Positions 9,850 to 22,092 of a stretch of 64,000 nt of DNA are shown here, in pieces. A program made the translations under genes and the position numbers. A model generated the notes under the pieces. It worked only from the letters and a program-made list of their open reading frames with translations. It ran no database searches and was not told where the DNA came from. The number at the start of each line of letters is the position of its first letter. Position 1 is the stretch's first letter. Source of the stretch: Extensimonas perlucida (GTDB lineage Bacteria > Pseudomonadota > Gammaproteobacteria > Burkholderiales > Burkholderiaceae_C); contig NZ_VMYE01000008.1 in the NCBI RefSeq assembly GCF_007655255.1, positions 86,640-150,639 of the forward strand, written 5' to 3'.

Positions 9850-11170
9850 GCGAGCCATTTTATGCAAGTGGGGGGGCGGCGGCAATCGATGGACTCGATG
9901 GGCTGCTGCGCTGTTGCTGGGCTGGGGCCTAGCGACGCCGGCTGCACCGGCGATGGCGCAGGCGCAGGCGCAGGCATGGGTGCTTTCCGCCGAAGAGGCG
10001 GAGCAGTTGTACCTGCGCGCACTGCAGGCGATGGCAGAAAATGACTTGCCCACCGCGCAGGACTTGCTGCAGCGGTTGATGGCGGGCCGGCCGGACCACG
10101 CCGGGGCCTGGCTGGATCTGGCGGTGCTGTATTGCCACTTGGGCGACGGCCGCCGTGCCAATGCCTTGTGGGATGAGGTGGAGGCGCGCTTTGCGCCGCC
10201 GCGCCCGATCCGCGAGTTGATCAGCCTGCAGCGTGCGCAAGGTTGTGCGCCCCCGGTGGCGCAGCCGGGCTGGCTGGCGCAGCTGCAGGGGGCACGAGGG
10301 CACTCGTCAAACGTGAACCAGGGGGTGCGCGACTTGCATGTGGGCCTGAACGGCCCGGCAGGACCGGTGCTGCTGCAGCTACTGCCGCAGTATGCGCCGC
10401 GGGGCGATGGGTTTACGCAACTGAGCGCAAGTGTGCGTGCGCCTGTGGCGGACACGAAGCTGGAGTATTTTGCCCAGTGGCAGGGGCGCTGGCACGATGC
10501 GCAGCACTCTTTTGATGTGCAGGACGTGGCGCTGGGCCTGACCCGGCACTGGAGCCTGGCAGGGTGGCAGGGGCGCTGGCAACTGGGCTGGGGCACGACG
10601 ACGCTGGGCGGCGCGGTGTACCAGCGCTACTGGCAGGGGCAGGCCTGGGCCACGCCGCCCTGGCAGCCGCCGGCACCCTGGCGCTGGAATCTGTCTGGGG
10701 GCCTGACCCGCTTGAACTACCCTGCCCTGCCCGGTTTCGATGCCCGGCAATGGGATGCGCGCCTGCATCTGGAGCATGCCAGTGCCCTGCAGCGGCTGGA
10801 GGCTTATGCAAGTGCGGCGCAGGACCTGGGCCGCGCGCAGCGCCCGGGGGGCGACCGTGATGGCTGGGGGCTGGGGCTGGACTGGCAACGCCAGCTGGGC
10901 ACGGCCTGGGGGCAACTGGTGGTGGCGCGTGCCGGGCTGGACTGGATGCAGTGGCGCAGCCGCGCACCTTATGCGCCGGGGTTCATCGACGTGCGCCGGG
11001 TGCAGCGCACGTGGACGGGGACGGCGGCATTGGTGTTGCCGGTGCAAGACGATGCGGCCTGGGTGCTGGAGTTGCGCCAGGTGCGCAACGACGAGAACAT
11101 CGGTTTGTTTGCCTACGATGTGCGCACCCTGCAGATCAGTTATCAAAAACGCTGGGGGAAGCGTCCTTGA
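9842..11170 (+). CDS. TPR plus outer-membrane beta-barrel protein, Slam/DUF560-like
   Basis: 442 residues. The N-terminal hydrophobic stretch ends PAMA before QAQAQA and looks like a Sec signal peptide. Residues about 45-130 are TPR-like helices (LYLRALQAMAENDLPTAQDLL, then AWLDLAVLYCHLGDGRRA). From about 160 onward the sequence alternates polar and aromatic residues in strand-length blocks and ends LQISYQKRW, as in an outer-membrane barrel. A signal peptide, short TPR and C-terminal barrel match surface-assembly modifiers (Slam, type XI secretion), though it is somewhat shorter and I cannot confirm the family. ATGs at 9842 and 9848 are the only usable starts that keep the signal peptide. Wzt follows 34 bases downstream. 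Confidence 0.65.
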   Translation: MSMRAILCKWGGGGNRWTRWAAALLLGWGLATPAAPAMAQAQAQAWVLSAEEAEQLYLRALQAMAENDLPTAQDLLQRLMAGRPDHAGAWLDLAVLYCHLGDGRRANALWDEVEARFAPPRPIRELISLQRAQGCAPPVAQPGWLAQLQGARGHSSNVNQGVRDLHVGLNGPAGPVLLQLLPQYAPRGDGFTQLSASVRAPVADTKLEYFAQWQGRWHDAQHSFDVQDVALGLTRHWSLAGWQGRWQLGWGTTTLGGAVYQRYWQGQAWATPPWQPPAPWRWNLSGGLTRLNYPALPGFDARQWDARLHLEHASALQRLEAYASAAQDLGRAQRPGGDRDGWGLGLDWQRQLGTAWGQLVVARAGLDWMQWRSRAPYAPGFIDVRRVQRTWTGTAALVLPVQDDAAWVLELRQVRNDENIGLFAYDVRTLQISYQKRWGKRP

Positions 11171-11204
11171 TAATGCCGGGTTTGGCATTCGTGGTTGGGC
11201 TCTC

Positions 11205-12428
11205 ATGGGCAGTATCGTCGTTCAAGGCCTGGGCAAGGCTTACAGGCAGTATGCAAGCAAGTGGGCCCGGCTGGCCGAGTGGGTGTGGCCTGGGGGCGGT
11301 GCCCGCCATAGCCTGCACTGGGTGTTGCGTGATGTTTCCTTTTCGGTGCATGCCGGTGAGGCGGTGGCGATTGTGGGCATGAATGGTGCCGGTAAGAGCA
11401 CGCTGCTGAAGTTGATCACCGGCACCTCGCAGCCCACGACGGGGCAGATACAAGTGCAGGGCAAGGTGGCGGCGTTGCTGGAGCTGGGTATGGGGTTTCA
11501 CCCGGATTTCACAGGCCGGCAAAATGCCCTGATGGCGGGGCAACTGCTTGGCATGGCCACGGAGGAGCTGCTGGCCCTGATGCCGGACATCGAGGCTTTC
11601 GCCGAGATTGGCGAATACATGGACTTGCCGGTACGGGTGTATTCGAGCGGCATGCAGATGCGGCTGGCGTTTTCGGTGGCGACCTGCATGCGGCCCGACA
11701 TTCTGATCGTGGACGAGGCGTTGTCGGTGGGGGATGCGTATTTTCAGCACAAGAGTTTTGAGCGCATACGCGAGTATGGCCGCCAGGGCACGACGCTGCT
11801 GATCGTGAGCCATGACCGCAGCGCAATCCAGGCGATCTGCAGTCGCGCGCTGTTGCTGGCCCAGGGCCAGGTGGTGCGTGATGGTGAGCCCGAGGCGGTG
11901 ATGGATTACTACAACGCCCTGCTGGCCTACAAGGGGGAGGGGGTGCTCGAGCAGGTGTTGCGCGCGGACGGCCGCACGCAGACGCGATCGGGCACGCAGG
12001 AGGCGGTGGTGGAGTCGATCGCGCTGCAGGATGAAGCGGGGCGCCCGATCGACGAGGCACGCGTGGGCGCTCAGGTGGTTTTGCGTGTGGTGGTGGCGGT
12101 GCGCAAGGATGTGCCGAATCTGGTGCTGGGGTATGGCATCAAGGACCGGCTCGGGCAGGTGATGTATGGCACCAATACCTGGCATACCGGACAGATGATC
12201 GAGGCCGCGTGTGCCGGGCAGCGTTACGAGTTTTGCATCCGTTTTCCTGTGCACCTGGGGGTGGGAACCTATTCTGTGCAGACGGCGCTGGTGGACCGCG
12301 ATTCGCACCTGGGTGCCAATTACGAGTGGCGCGATCTGGCGCTGGTGTTCAAGGTGGTGAATGTGGACAAGTATGTGTTCGATGGCTCGGCCTGGGCTGA
12401 GCCGGTGATCGTGGTGCAGGCGCTATGA
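11205..12428 (+). CDS. wzt: Polysaccharide ABC transporter ATP-binding protein with carbohydrate-binding C-terminal domain
   Basis: 407 residues. Walker A is GMNGAGKST, the ABC signature is YSSGMQMRLAF, Walker B is ILIVDEAL, and the switch His lies in VSHDRS. Residues about 260-407 form a Wzt C-terminal beta-sandwich (YGIKDRLGQVMYGTNT and GTYSVQTALVD). In characterised O-antigen systems this domain recognises a modified chain end before export. The start ATG is the first in frame after the upstream gene. Its permease partner is not adjacent: the only candidate is wzm at 24013, nearly 12 kb downstream. The next gene overlaps by 4 bases and begins with a methyltransferase domain, which would suit a methyl-capped chain. 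Confidence 0.93.
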   Translation: MGSIVVQGLGKAYRQYASKWARLAEWVWPGGGARHSLHWVLRDVSFSVHAGEAVAIVGMNGAGKSTLLKLITGTSQPTTGQIQVQGKVAALLELGMGFHPDFTGRQNALMAGQLLGMATEELLALMPDIEAFAEIGEYMDLPVRVYSSGMQMRLAFSVATCMRPDILIVDEALSVGDAYFQHKSFERIREYGRQGTTLLIVSHDRSAIQAICSRALLLAQGQVVRDGEPEAVMDYYNALLAYKGEGVLEQVLRADGRTQTRSGTQEAVVESIALQDEAGRPIDEARVGAQVVLRVVVAVRKDVPNLVLGYGIKDRLGQVMYGTNTWHTGQMIEAACAGQRYEFCIRFPVHLGVGTYSVQTALVDRDSHLGANYEWRDLALVFKVVNVDKYVFDGSAWAEPVIVVQAL

Positions 12429-15400
12429 CTTTCATCTCGTACGCGCAGAACCGCGAAGATGTGCTGCTTTGGCGCGCATTGGGCCATGTGCACTGTGGCT
12501 TTTATGTGGATGTGGGCGCCAACCACCCGAGTGCGGATTCCGTGACGAAGGCGTTTTACGACCGGGGATGGTGCGGGATCAACATTGAACCGCTGGCGGG
12601 CCATGTGCAAGAGTTGATGGCCCAGCGTCCGCGCGATGTGAACCTGTGCGTGGCTGCTGGCGCCTGCGAGGGTGAAGTCGAGCTGTTCGATACGCCAGTG
12701 CGGGGTTGGGCCACGGCGTCGGCCGAGGTGGCGCAGGCGCATAGGGCGCATGGTGTGGCGGTGCGCTCGGTGCGCGTGCCGCTGCGAAGGCTGGATGCGA
12801 TCCTGGCGGAACATGCTCCCGCAGAGGTGCATTTCTTGAAGATCGACGTGGAGGGGTTCGAGGAGGAGGTGCTGCGGGGCATGGACTTCACGCGCTGGCG
12901 CCCCTGGGTGGTGGTGGTCGAGGCAGCGCACCCCCATTCAGGCAAGCCGGAAATGCCCTGGGAGGGGCTGGTGACTTGCCATGGCTATCGCGCGGTGTTT
13001 TTTGACGGACTGAACCGCTATTACCTGGCCGATGAGCACGCCGAGCTGGCGCCGGCATTTGCCGCTGCACCCAATGTGCTGGACGACTTCGAGCCGGCTG
13101 AATATGGGCGGCTGCGACAGGAAGCCCAGAAGCTGCGGCAGCGCGCAGAGCAGCTGCAGACTGAGTTGAAGGATCTGCGGGTGCTGCAGGATGCGTCGCA
13201 AAGGGAGTTGCATGCTTTGCGGCATGCGCTGGACGCCGTGTATCGCAGCCATTCCTGGCGTGTGACGGCACTGCTGCGCCGGACGACGGATCTGGCGCGC
13301 CGCGCCAAGGCGCTGCTGCGCCGTGCGGCACTCACGCGCGCTGCTGCCCCCCTGTCGGCGGAAAGCACGGCGCAAGCCGCTGCGCTGCCTGCGCTGCCTG
13401 CGCTGCGCTGGCATGAGCATGCCCTGCCCCGCCTGGCCGTGGCTCCACCGTTGGTCGATGGCCCTGCCTTGCCGGAGGGGACATGGTGGCGCATGGTGGG
13501 CCATGTGGAAGGCCATTACAGCCTGGCAGTGGTGAACCGGGGGCTGGCGCTGGCATTGCATGGGAGCAGCGGCGGGAGAGTGCAATGGGTGCCCTGGCAT
13601 GGCAGGCACTATCAACCGGGCGCGGATATGCCGGCCGCGCAGTTGCCGCAGGTGCAGGCGCTTGTCGCACAGTCGGTGCCCGCGGGCGTGCCGGTGGTGT
13701 CGCTGGTGCACCATTACCCGCTGCTGGCCGACGAAGTCCCGTGTGACTTGCGTCTGGTGGTGTTTTTCTGGGAGGAGTCACGCGTGCCGCCCGAGATGGT
13801 GGAGCACCTGAATGCCCATGCGGATGGGGTGCTGGTGGCAAGCCGTTTTGTGCAACGGGTGTTGCGTCACAGTGGCTGTGCGCGGCCTATCTTCGTGGTG
13901 CCGCTGGGGCTGGGGGCGGCGGTGCTGCAGACGCCGCAAGCTGCGGCGCTGCGGGTGCCTGCGCCTGGTCAGCCGCTGCGAATCCTGCATGTTTCATCGG
14001 CATTTGAGCGCAAGGGCGTGGATGTCCTGCTGCAAGCGTTTTTTGAGCGTTTCACGGCGGACGATGAGGTGGAGCTGCTGATCAAGAGTTTCGCGAATCC
14101 ACACCATGACGTGGCTGCGCTGGTTCACGCCTGGCAGGAGCGCCACCCACACGGGCCAAGGGTGCAGGTGAACCTGGAGCCGCTTGACGATGACGCGATG
14201 CGCGCACTGTATGAGAGTGCGCATATGGTGGTGCTGCCCACTCGCGGAGAGGGCTTCAATCTGCCTGCAGCAGAAGCACTGGCGATGGGAGTGCCCCTGG
14301 TGGTGACGGGAGGCAGTGGGCAAGCCGACTTCGCCAGCCGGCAGTCGGCAGCTTTGATTCCTTGCCGGGCGGCCTCGTCTCGCAGCCACGTGCAAACGCC
14401 AGGCTCATACTGGCTGGAGCCTGACGTGGCGGCACTGGGCGAGCAGATGGCATGTGTACGCGCACGCCTGCTGGCAGGGGATGCCGACTTGCACGCACGT
14501 CAGCAATTGGCGGCGCAATGGCTGCGTGCGCACTACCGGTGGGAGCGTTGTGCGCAAGCGGTGCAAGCTGCGGCAGGGCTGCTTTGGGCAACCCGGCAGC
14601 AGGCGGCAGCGCAGCGCCAGCGCTTGTTGGTGCTGAGCCCGTGGCAGGCTGCCTGTGGAATAGCGGAATACGCGCAGGCGCTGCTGGCGGGCTGGGAGGA
14701 TTTTTTTGCCTTGCAGGTATGGTGCGATGAGCGCACGGAGCCCGATCCGTTCCAGGGGGTTTACGCGCCGCGCTGGACGCTGGGCGACGATGCCCAGGTG
14801 CTGGCTCTGCTGGAGGAGTTGCTGCAGCGCCCAGCCCAGGCACGGCCCGATGTCTTGCTGGTGCAACACCAACAGAGCCTGTTTACGTTGACGCAGCCCA
14901 TTTGCCTGGCGCTGCAGCAGTTGTGTGCGGCCGGGGTCGTGGTGGTGCTGGAATTGCATTCAACGCTGCCCCTGGTGCGCGAGCACCGCTTGAGCGACAA
15001 AGCAGCCGCGGCGCTGCGCGGGCTGGACCTGCTGGTGGTGCACAAGCTCGATGATGTGAACCACCTGATGGGGCTGGGTTTGGTGGAGCGGGTCATGTGC
15101 CTGCCACTTGGCGTGAGTACCCTGCCGCCAGATGCGCCCCTACCCCAACGCGCCGAATGGGGGCTGGCTGCGGATGACTTGGTGTTGGGCTGTTTTGGTT
15201 TTCTGCTGCCCCACAAGGGGCTGGATGCGGCCATTGCCAGTTTGCCGAAACTGGCGCGCTCGAGTGGGCGAAGGGTGAAGCTGCTGGCCGTTACCGCAGC
15301 GCTGGATGAGCGCAGCCAACAGACGTTGGCAGATTGCAAGGCCCTGGCCGAACAGCTTGGGGTGGCGCAGGATGTGGTGTGGGTCACCGATTTTTTACCC

Positions 15401-16911
15401 ATCCAGGAGTGTCTGCGGCTTTTGTCGCTGGCGGACTTCCTGCTTTTTGTGTACGGCCCGACGCGTGAAAGTGCAAGTGGTGCGGTGACTGTCGGTCTAG
15501 CCACACACAAGCCGGTACTGGTGAGTCCGCAACCGATTTTTTCCGATCTGGCCGACTGCACTTGGCGTCTGGATGGCAACTCTGCGGATGATGTGGTGAC
15601 TGGAGTGATGCGTTTGCTAAGCGAGCCACACTCGGTTCAGGGATTGCTCACTGCCCAGGAGCGCTGGCTGCAAGAGCGTGCATGGAGCCACTTGTCGAGC
15701 AGGCTGCGGGCGGCGGTGTCGGGGTTGCGCGGTGACCGTCTGAGCATGCAGGGCGAGGTTTTGCCTGATGCAACGCGCCAAAGGCAATTGCTGGTGGATG
15801 TGTCGGAGATTGTGCTGCGCGATGGTGGCACGGGCATTCAACGGGTTGTGCGCAATGTGCTCCAACAATGGCTGCAAAATCCCCCGGCGGGTTACGCCGT
15901 GCGCCCCGTGCGTGCCGAAAAGGGCGGCGCATATCGCTATGCAACCACTTTCATGGCGCCCGCCGCCACGGCGGAGGCCAATTTGTCCGGCACGCCAGTG
16001 CGCGTTGGACTTGGAGACATCTTCGTGGGACTGGACTTGAGTGCACATCTCTTCCCGGAGGTGGAAAAGGAACTGCGAGCCTGGCGTCTGGCAGGGGTGC
16101 GGGTGTGCTATGTGGTGTATGACATTATTCCCCTGCTGATGCCGGAGGTGACGACCCCAGAAATGCACGCCGCGTTTGCGGCCTGGATGCAGGGTTTGCG
16201 CCGCGAGGCGGACCGGCTTGTCTGCATTTCGGCCGCCGTGGCAGACGAGGTGCGGTTGTGGCTGTGTGGACACACCGCCGAAGGGGCCTTGCCAGAGCTA
16301 TCCAGCTTTCATTTAGGTGCCGATTGGCCCGCCCCGAATGATGAAGGAAAAGACGCGAAAGCGCTCCCGCCTGCGCTGCACAACCCGCAGGCGCGCCCCA
16401 CGTTGCTGATGGTGGGCACGGTGGAGCCACGCAAGGGTCATCGCCAGGCACTCGATGCCTTCGAATTGCTGTGGGCGCAGGGGACGGATGTGGCGCTGGT
16501 GATCGTGGGGCGACAAGGCTGGATGGTGGAGGCACTGTGCGAACGTTTACGCGCACACCCCGAGCAGGGGCGACGCCTGTTTTGGCTGGAGCGAGCAGAT
16601 GACGTCGTTCTGGAGCAGCTTTACCGGCACTGCAGTGGCTTGCTGGCGGCTTCCGAGGCAGAAGGATTTGGCCTGCCCCTGGTTGAAGCCGCGCAGCGTG
16701 GCCTGCCTATCGTGGCCCGCGCCTTGCCCGTGTTCAAGGAAGTGGCGGGGGCGCATGCGTTCTACTTCGTCGGAAAAGAGCCGCAAGCACTTGCAGACGC
16801 ACTACGGCAATGGCTGGAGCTGCATGCGAGCAAACGCGCCCCCGATAGCCGTGGCATGCGATGGCAAAGCTGGCGGGCCAGCGCCGCGCAATTATTGGAG
16901 GCTGTGTTGTG

Positions 16912-16912
<1 letters not shown>
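12425..16912 (+). CDS. Giant FkbM methyltransferase plus three glycosyltransferase domains
   Basis: 1495 residues in one frame. Residues 1-210 are an FkbM methyltransferase (FYVDVGANHP, then FLKIDVEGFEEE). Residues about 217-275 are a likely coiled coil. A GT4-type domain spans about 310-720 (ILHVSSAFERKGVDVLL near 518, RGEGFNLPAAEAL near 607). A second GT-B domain spans about 732-1100 (ACGIAEYAQALL, then FGFLLPHKG near 925). A third spans about 1119-1490 (GGTGIQRVVRNVL, then VGTVEPRKGH near 1334 and EAEGFGLPLVEA near 1412). It probably assembles and methylates a short repeat or primer/adaptor of the exported polysaccharide at the inner face of the membrane. It starts inside the wzt stop (ATGA), and its own stop overlaps the start of rmd. 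Confidence 0.9.
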
Positions 16913-18802
<1,890 letters not shown>

Positions 18803-18827
18803 GCTGCTATGACGTGGTAGATAGGCC

Positions 18828-19532
18828 ATGGCACACAACGGGTTCACGGAAGATACGCTGGCGCTGCTGCAACGTATCCCCTTATTAAGCGGACTGGAGT
18901 CTCCTGTTTTAGAGCGCATTGCTGCTTTCATGCACCTGCGCTCTGTGGGGCGGGGACAATGGGTGCTGCACAAGGGCAAGGCCGGGGATCAGTTGCTGTT
19001 TTTGCTGACCGGCCAACTCCAAGTAGTCGACGTGACGGAGGACGGGAGAGAGGTGGGTTTTAATTTCCTCAAGCCTGGAGATTATTTCGGCGAACTTTCG
19101 GTCATCGATGGTTTACCCAGAACTGCTTCAGTGGTAGCGACGGAGAGCTCCCAGATCGCAGCGCTACCCCGTGCGCAGGCCCTAGAGCTTTTTTATCACC
19201 AACCCAAAGTTGCGGAGCATGTAATGAACCGGATGGCGCATGCCATACGCGTCGCCTCGGATTATCGATCAATCCTCGCAATTCCAAATGCGTTCCAGCG
19301 TGTATATGCACTTTTGCACAAGATGAAGACCCTCGCCCCCGGTGGACTGATCGTAATTGAGCCGCTACCAACCCAGCAGGCGATGGCCATCATGATCAAT
19401 ACGAGCAGAGAGACTGTGTCCAGAGCCATGCACACATTGCAAAAAAAAGGAGTTGTGGAAAAAGACCTTAAACGCCTTCTCATCCGCAAGCCAGATGTTT
19501 TGCAACGTGCCATATCGCATTTAGATTTTTGA
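18828..19532 (+). CDS. CRP/FNR-family transcription regulator, predicted cAMP-binding
   Basis: 234 residues. The N-terminal cyclic-nucleotide domain has FGELSVIDGLPRTASV, with Glu89 and Arg98 matching the cAMP phosphate/ribose contacts of E. coli CRP (Ser is replaced by Thr99). A long C-helix follows. The winged helix has TSRETVSRAMHTL, with Arg194, Glu195 and Arg199 matching the CRP residues that read TGTGA. There is no cysteine cluster of the FNR type. It sits 25 bases after gmd, inside the polysaccharide genes. With the adenylate cyclase at 22092 and the perfect CRP site before the S-layer gene, a local cAMP response is likely. It may be a second CRP beside a housekeeping one elsewhere. 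Confidence 0.9.
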   Translation: MAHNGFTEDTLALLQRIPLLSGLESPVLERIAAFMHLRSVGRGQWVLHKGKAGDQLLFLLTGQLQVVDVTEDGREVGFNFLKPGDYFGELSVIDGLPRTASVVATESSQIAALPRAQALELFYHQPKVAEHVMNRMAHAIRVASDYRSILAIPNAFQRVYALLHKMKTLAPGGLIVIEPLPTQQAMAIMINTSRETVSRAMHTLQKKGVVEKDLKRLLIRKPDVLQRAISHLDF

Positions 19533-19533
19533 A

Positions 19534-19791
19534 ATGTTCGCAACTAGATTTTTACTCGCTATACCCAAAGAACTGGGCAAGGAAGACAGAATTCTGCACG
19601 TAGCCTGGAGCTTCTGGCTTCTTTTGTTGGCCGCGATGCTTTGGCCTCTGCCGGTGGCGGTGTTGACCGTTTTCTTCACAGGGATATGCAAGGAAATTTG
19701 GGACAAATATTATGGTAGCGGCTTCTGCTTTTATGATTTGACGGGCAACTGCATCGGGATGTTGCTGGCGCTATTATTGGGCATTTATTAA
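19534..19791 (+). CDS. Small YfiM-like integral membrane protein
   Basis: 85 residues starting one base after the crp stop. Two or three hydrophobic segments are visible (WSFWLLLLAAMLWPLPVAV and CIGMLLALLLGIY), with conserved-looking polar positions between them: a His in ILHVAWSF, GICKEIWDKYYGSGFC and YDLTGN. The pattern of His, Lys-Glu-x-x-Asp and Asp-Leu resembles small putative membrane proteins of the YfiM type. Function is unknown. Tight coupling to the regulator gene suggests co-expression. Confidence 0.75.
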   Translation: MFATRFLLAIPKELGKEDRILHVAWSFWLLLLAAMLWPLPVAVLTVFFTGICKEIWDKYYGSGFCFYDLTGNCIGMLLALLLGIY

Positions 19792-19801
19792 TACCATCCA
19801 T

Positions 19802-20965
19802 ATGAAAATTCTGGTCAACGCAACGCCATTACTGGCACCAATGACAGGCATCGGGCAATATATCCGCCATTTATTCATGGCAATGCAAGATTTGGCATTG
19901 GTGGACCTACACATGGCGTACGGCATGCGGATTGAAAGACATTTTCGCCTGCCTACGCCAGCGGCTGCCTTAACGGCGCAAACGGCGAATCGTATGCTGC
20001 ACCGGTTACTGCCTTTTCCCCGCACAACCCGTAGAATTATAGAACGCACCTTGTTCAACTATCGAACGAGAGTTGGGTTGAAAAACGCGATTTACCACGA
20101 GCCCAACTATTTGCCGATGGAATTTTCTGGACCTCTGGTGCTGACGCTGTGTGACATGTCATGTTTTGATCATCCCGAAACTCATCCCGTAGAACGGGTG
20201 AAGCTAATGGAGCGTCATTTGCCTGGGGCGATCGAGCGGGCGGATCATATTATTGTCATCTCGCATGATTCGAAACGCGCTCTGCAGCGCTGGTTTAGCG
20301 TCGAAGATGAACGGATCACTACAACCTATCTTGCCGCAGATGCACGCTTTCATCCACAGCCAGCAGACCAGCTGCGCCCTTTGCTAGAGCAACTCCATCT
20401 GGAACCTCAAGGGTATGTTTTGTGCGTGGGTACGCTGGAGCCGCGCAAGAATCTGGAGATACTTTTTAGTGCGTTCGCCAGTCTCCCGGCACCGCTACGC
20501 AAACGCTACCCCTTGGTGGTGGCCGGGATGCATGGCTGGAACATGGATCGCCTGATGAAAGATGCTCAAGCTCTGATCCGGCAAGGCGATTTGCGTCTGC
20601 TCGGATATGTAGAGGATTCGTTGATTCCGGCACTGTATGCGGGTGCCGCAGCATTTTGCTACCCCTCGCGCTACGAGGGTTTTGGCCTGCCCGCATTGGA
20701 AGCCATGGCCTCGGGCGTTCCCGTTCTGACGACAAACCGCACGTCCTTACCTGAAGTGGTAGGCCCTGCGGGACTGATGGTAGACCCGGACGATGTCGGG
20801 GCCATGCGCGACAGCCTGCAAGCCCTACTGGAGGATCATGGACTGGCCCGCCGTTTGGCAGCCGCAGGGCTCGAGCGCGCCAGCACCTTCAACTGGGAGC
20901 GCTGCGCTCGGGAAACGATCGCGGTGTATGCACATGTGGCACAAGCCAGAGGACTGCTCACATGA
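19802..20965 (+). CDS. GT4-family glycosyltransferase, WbpY-like
   Basis: 387 residues, GT-B fold. The N-terminus has NATPLLAPMTGIGQYI, and the donor-binding half has CVGTLEPRKNLEIL, GMHGWNMDRL, and the EX7E-type YPSRYEGFGLPALEAMASG. It would transfer a nucleotide-sugar residue, plausibly rhamnose or mannose from GDP given the gmd/rmd pair, onto the growing glycan in the cytoplasm. It resembles the third domain of the giant protein at 12425. It lies 10 bases after the small membrane-protein gene and overlaps the next glycosyltransferase by 4 bases. The sugar specificity is inferred from context only. Confidence 0.88.
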   Translation: MKILVNATPLLAPMTGIGQYIRHLFMAMQDLALVDLHMAYGMRIERHFRLPTPAAALTAQTANRMLHRLLPFPRTTRRIIERTLFNYRTRVGLKNAIYHEPNYLPMEFSGPLVLTLCDMSCFDHPETHPVERVKLMERHLPGAIERADHIIVISHDSKRALQRWFSVEDERITTTYLAADARFHPQPADQLRPLLEQLHLEPQGYVLCVGTLEPRKNLEILFSAFASLPAPLRKRYPLVVAGMHGWNMDRLMKDAQALIRQGDLRLLGYVEDSLIPALYAGAAAFCYPSRYEGFGLPALEAMASGVPVLTTNRTSLPEVVGPAGLMVDPDDVGAMRDSLQALLEDHGLARRLAAAGLERASTFNWERCARETIAVYAHVAQARGLLT

Positions 20966-22092
20966 AACCCCTGCGGGTATTGCACATTTACCGGACTTAT
21001 TTCCCTGAGTCACGAGGCGGTTTAGAGGAATCCATTCGGCAACTATGTTTGGCCACGCAGCCCCTGGGCGTGAGCAATACCGTTTTTTGCCTGGCACGCA
21101 ATCCGCACCCGGAACGCATGCAGCGTCCCGAAGGACAGTTGGTGCGTGCCCGGTCGTGGGCAGAAATTGCCTCTTGCAATTTTGGGGGCTGGGATGCGGT
21201 AAAGCAATGTCGCGCTGCAGCAGACAAGGCAGATGTCTTGCAAGTCCATTACCCTTGGCCATTCGCAGACATGCTCATTCCCTTTGTGCGCAGCCATCAC
21301 CAGCCGCTGCTGGTGACTTATGTCTCAGATATTGTGCGGCAGCGGGGGCTTGGATTGCTTTACGCGCCATTGCGTAAGCATTTATTAGGCTCCGCAGACT
21401 GTATTGTGGCCTCGTCACCCAATTACGTCCGCACCAGTGAAATACTGGCCAATCATCGTGATAAAGTTGTAGAAATTCCTCATTGCATGGAGCCGCTTCC
21501 GCATCCTGACCCTGTCTTAGTGGAACGTTGGCAAGCCAAGCTGGGAAAGGGGTTTTTTTTATTCATAGGGGTGCTTCGATATTACAAGGGCCTGCATTTT
21601 TTGCTGGAGGCGGCGCGGAGTGTGCGCACGCCCGTGGTATTGATTGGGGATGGACCAGAAGGCGAGGCCTTGCGAGCCAAAGCGCGAAATTTGAACCTTG
21701 ATGATCAAGTCCGATTTCTTGGCGCTTTGCCCAATGCAGACAAGCTGGCCATTCTCAGCCTATGTCGGGCTGTTATTTTCCCGTCACATTTGCGCTCGGA
21801 AGCCTTTGGCATGACTTTGCTCGAGGGTGCACAAGCAGCCAAGCCACTGGTGAGTTGCGAAATTGGAACAGGAACCTCCTGGATTAATGTGGACGGCGAA
21901 ACTGGCCTGGTGGTAGCACCGGAAAACCCTTCCGAATTGGCCAGAGCCATGAACACTCTGGCCACCGACGATGTCTTGTGCAAGCGCTTGGGTGAGGGTG
22001 CCCACCTGCGATGGGAGCGTTTATTTTCCCCTGCAGTGGTGGGACGCGCTTATCGCGCACTGTACGATAAACTGCTCGAAGACAGGACTTGA
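20962..22092 (+). CDS. GT4-family glycosyltransferase, WbpZ-like
   Basis: 376 residues. The N-terminal VLHIYRTYFPESRGGLEESI is typical of initiating or early GT4 enzymes such as WbpZ. The C-terminal half has FIGVLRYYKGLHFLLEA, GDGPEGEALRAKA and SEAFGMTLLEGAQAAKPLV, the donor-site EX7E region. It likely adds mannose or rhamnose to the lipid-linked polysaccharide. It starts within the preceding stop (ATGA) and ends overlapping the cyclase start by one base, so sugar assembly and second-messenger synthesis genes are translated from one mRNA. Confidence 0.88.
   Translation: MKPLRVLHIYRTYFPESRGGLEESIRQLCLATQPLGVSNTVFCLARNPHPERMQRPEGQLVRARSWAEIASCNFGGWDAVKQCRAAADKADVLQVHYPWPFADMLIPFVRSHHQPLLVTYVSDIVRQRGLGLLYAPLRKHLLGSADCIVASSPNYVRTSEILANHRDKVVEIPHCMEPLPHPDPVLVERWQAKLGKGFFLFIGVLRYYKGLHFLLEAARSVRTPVVLIGDGPEGEALRAKARNLNLDDQVRFLGALPNADKLAILSLCRAVIFPSHLRSEAFGMTLLEGAQAAKPLVSCEIGTGTSWINVDGETGLVVAPENPSELARAMNTLATDDVLCKRLGEGAHLRWERLFSPAVVGRAYRALYDKLLEDRT

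Noticed and set aside
20150..20170. TGTGACATGTCATGT as a second CRP-like site
   Set aside because: Only one half-site matches, spacing is wrong and it is inside a glycosyltransferase coding region.
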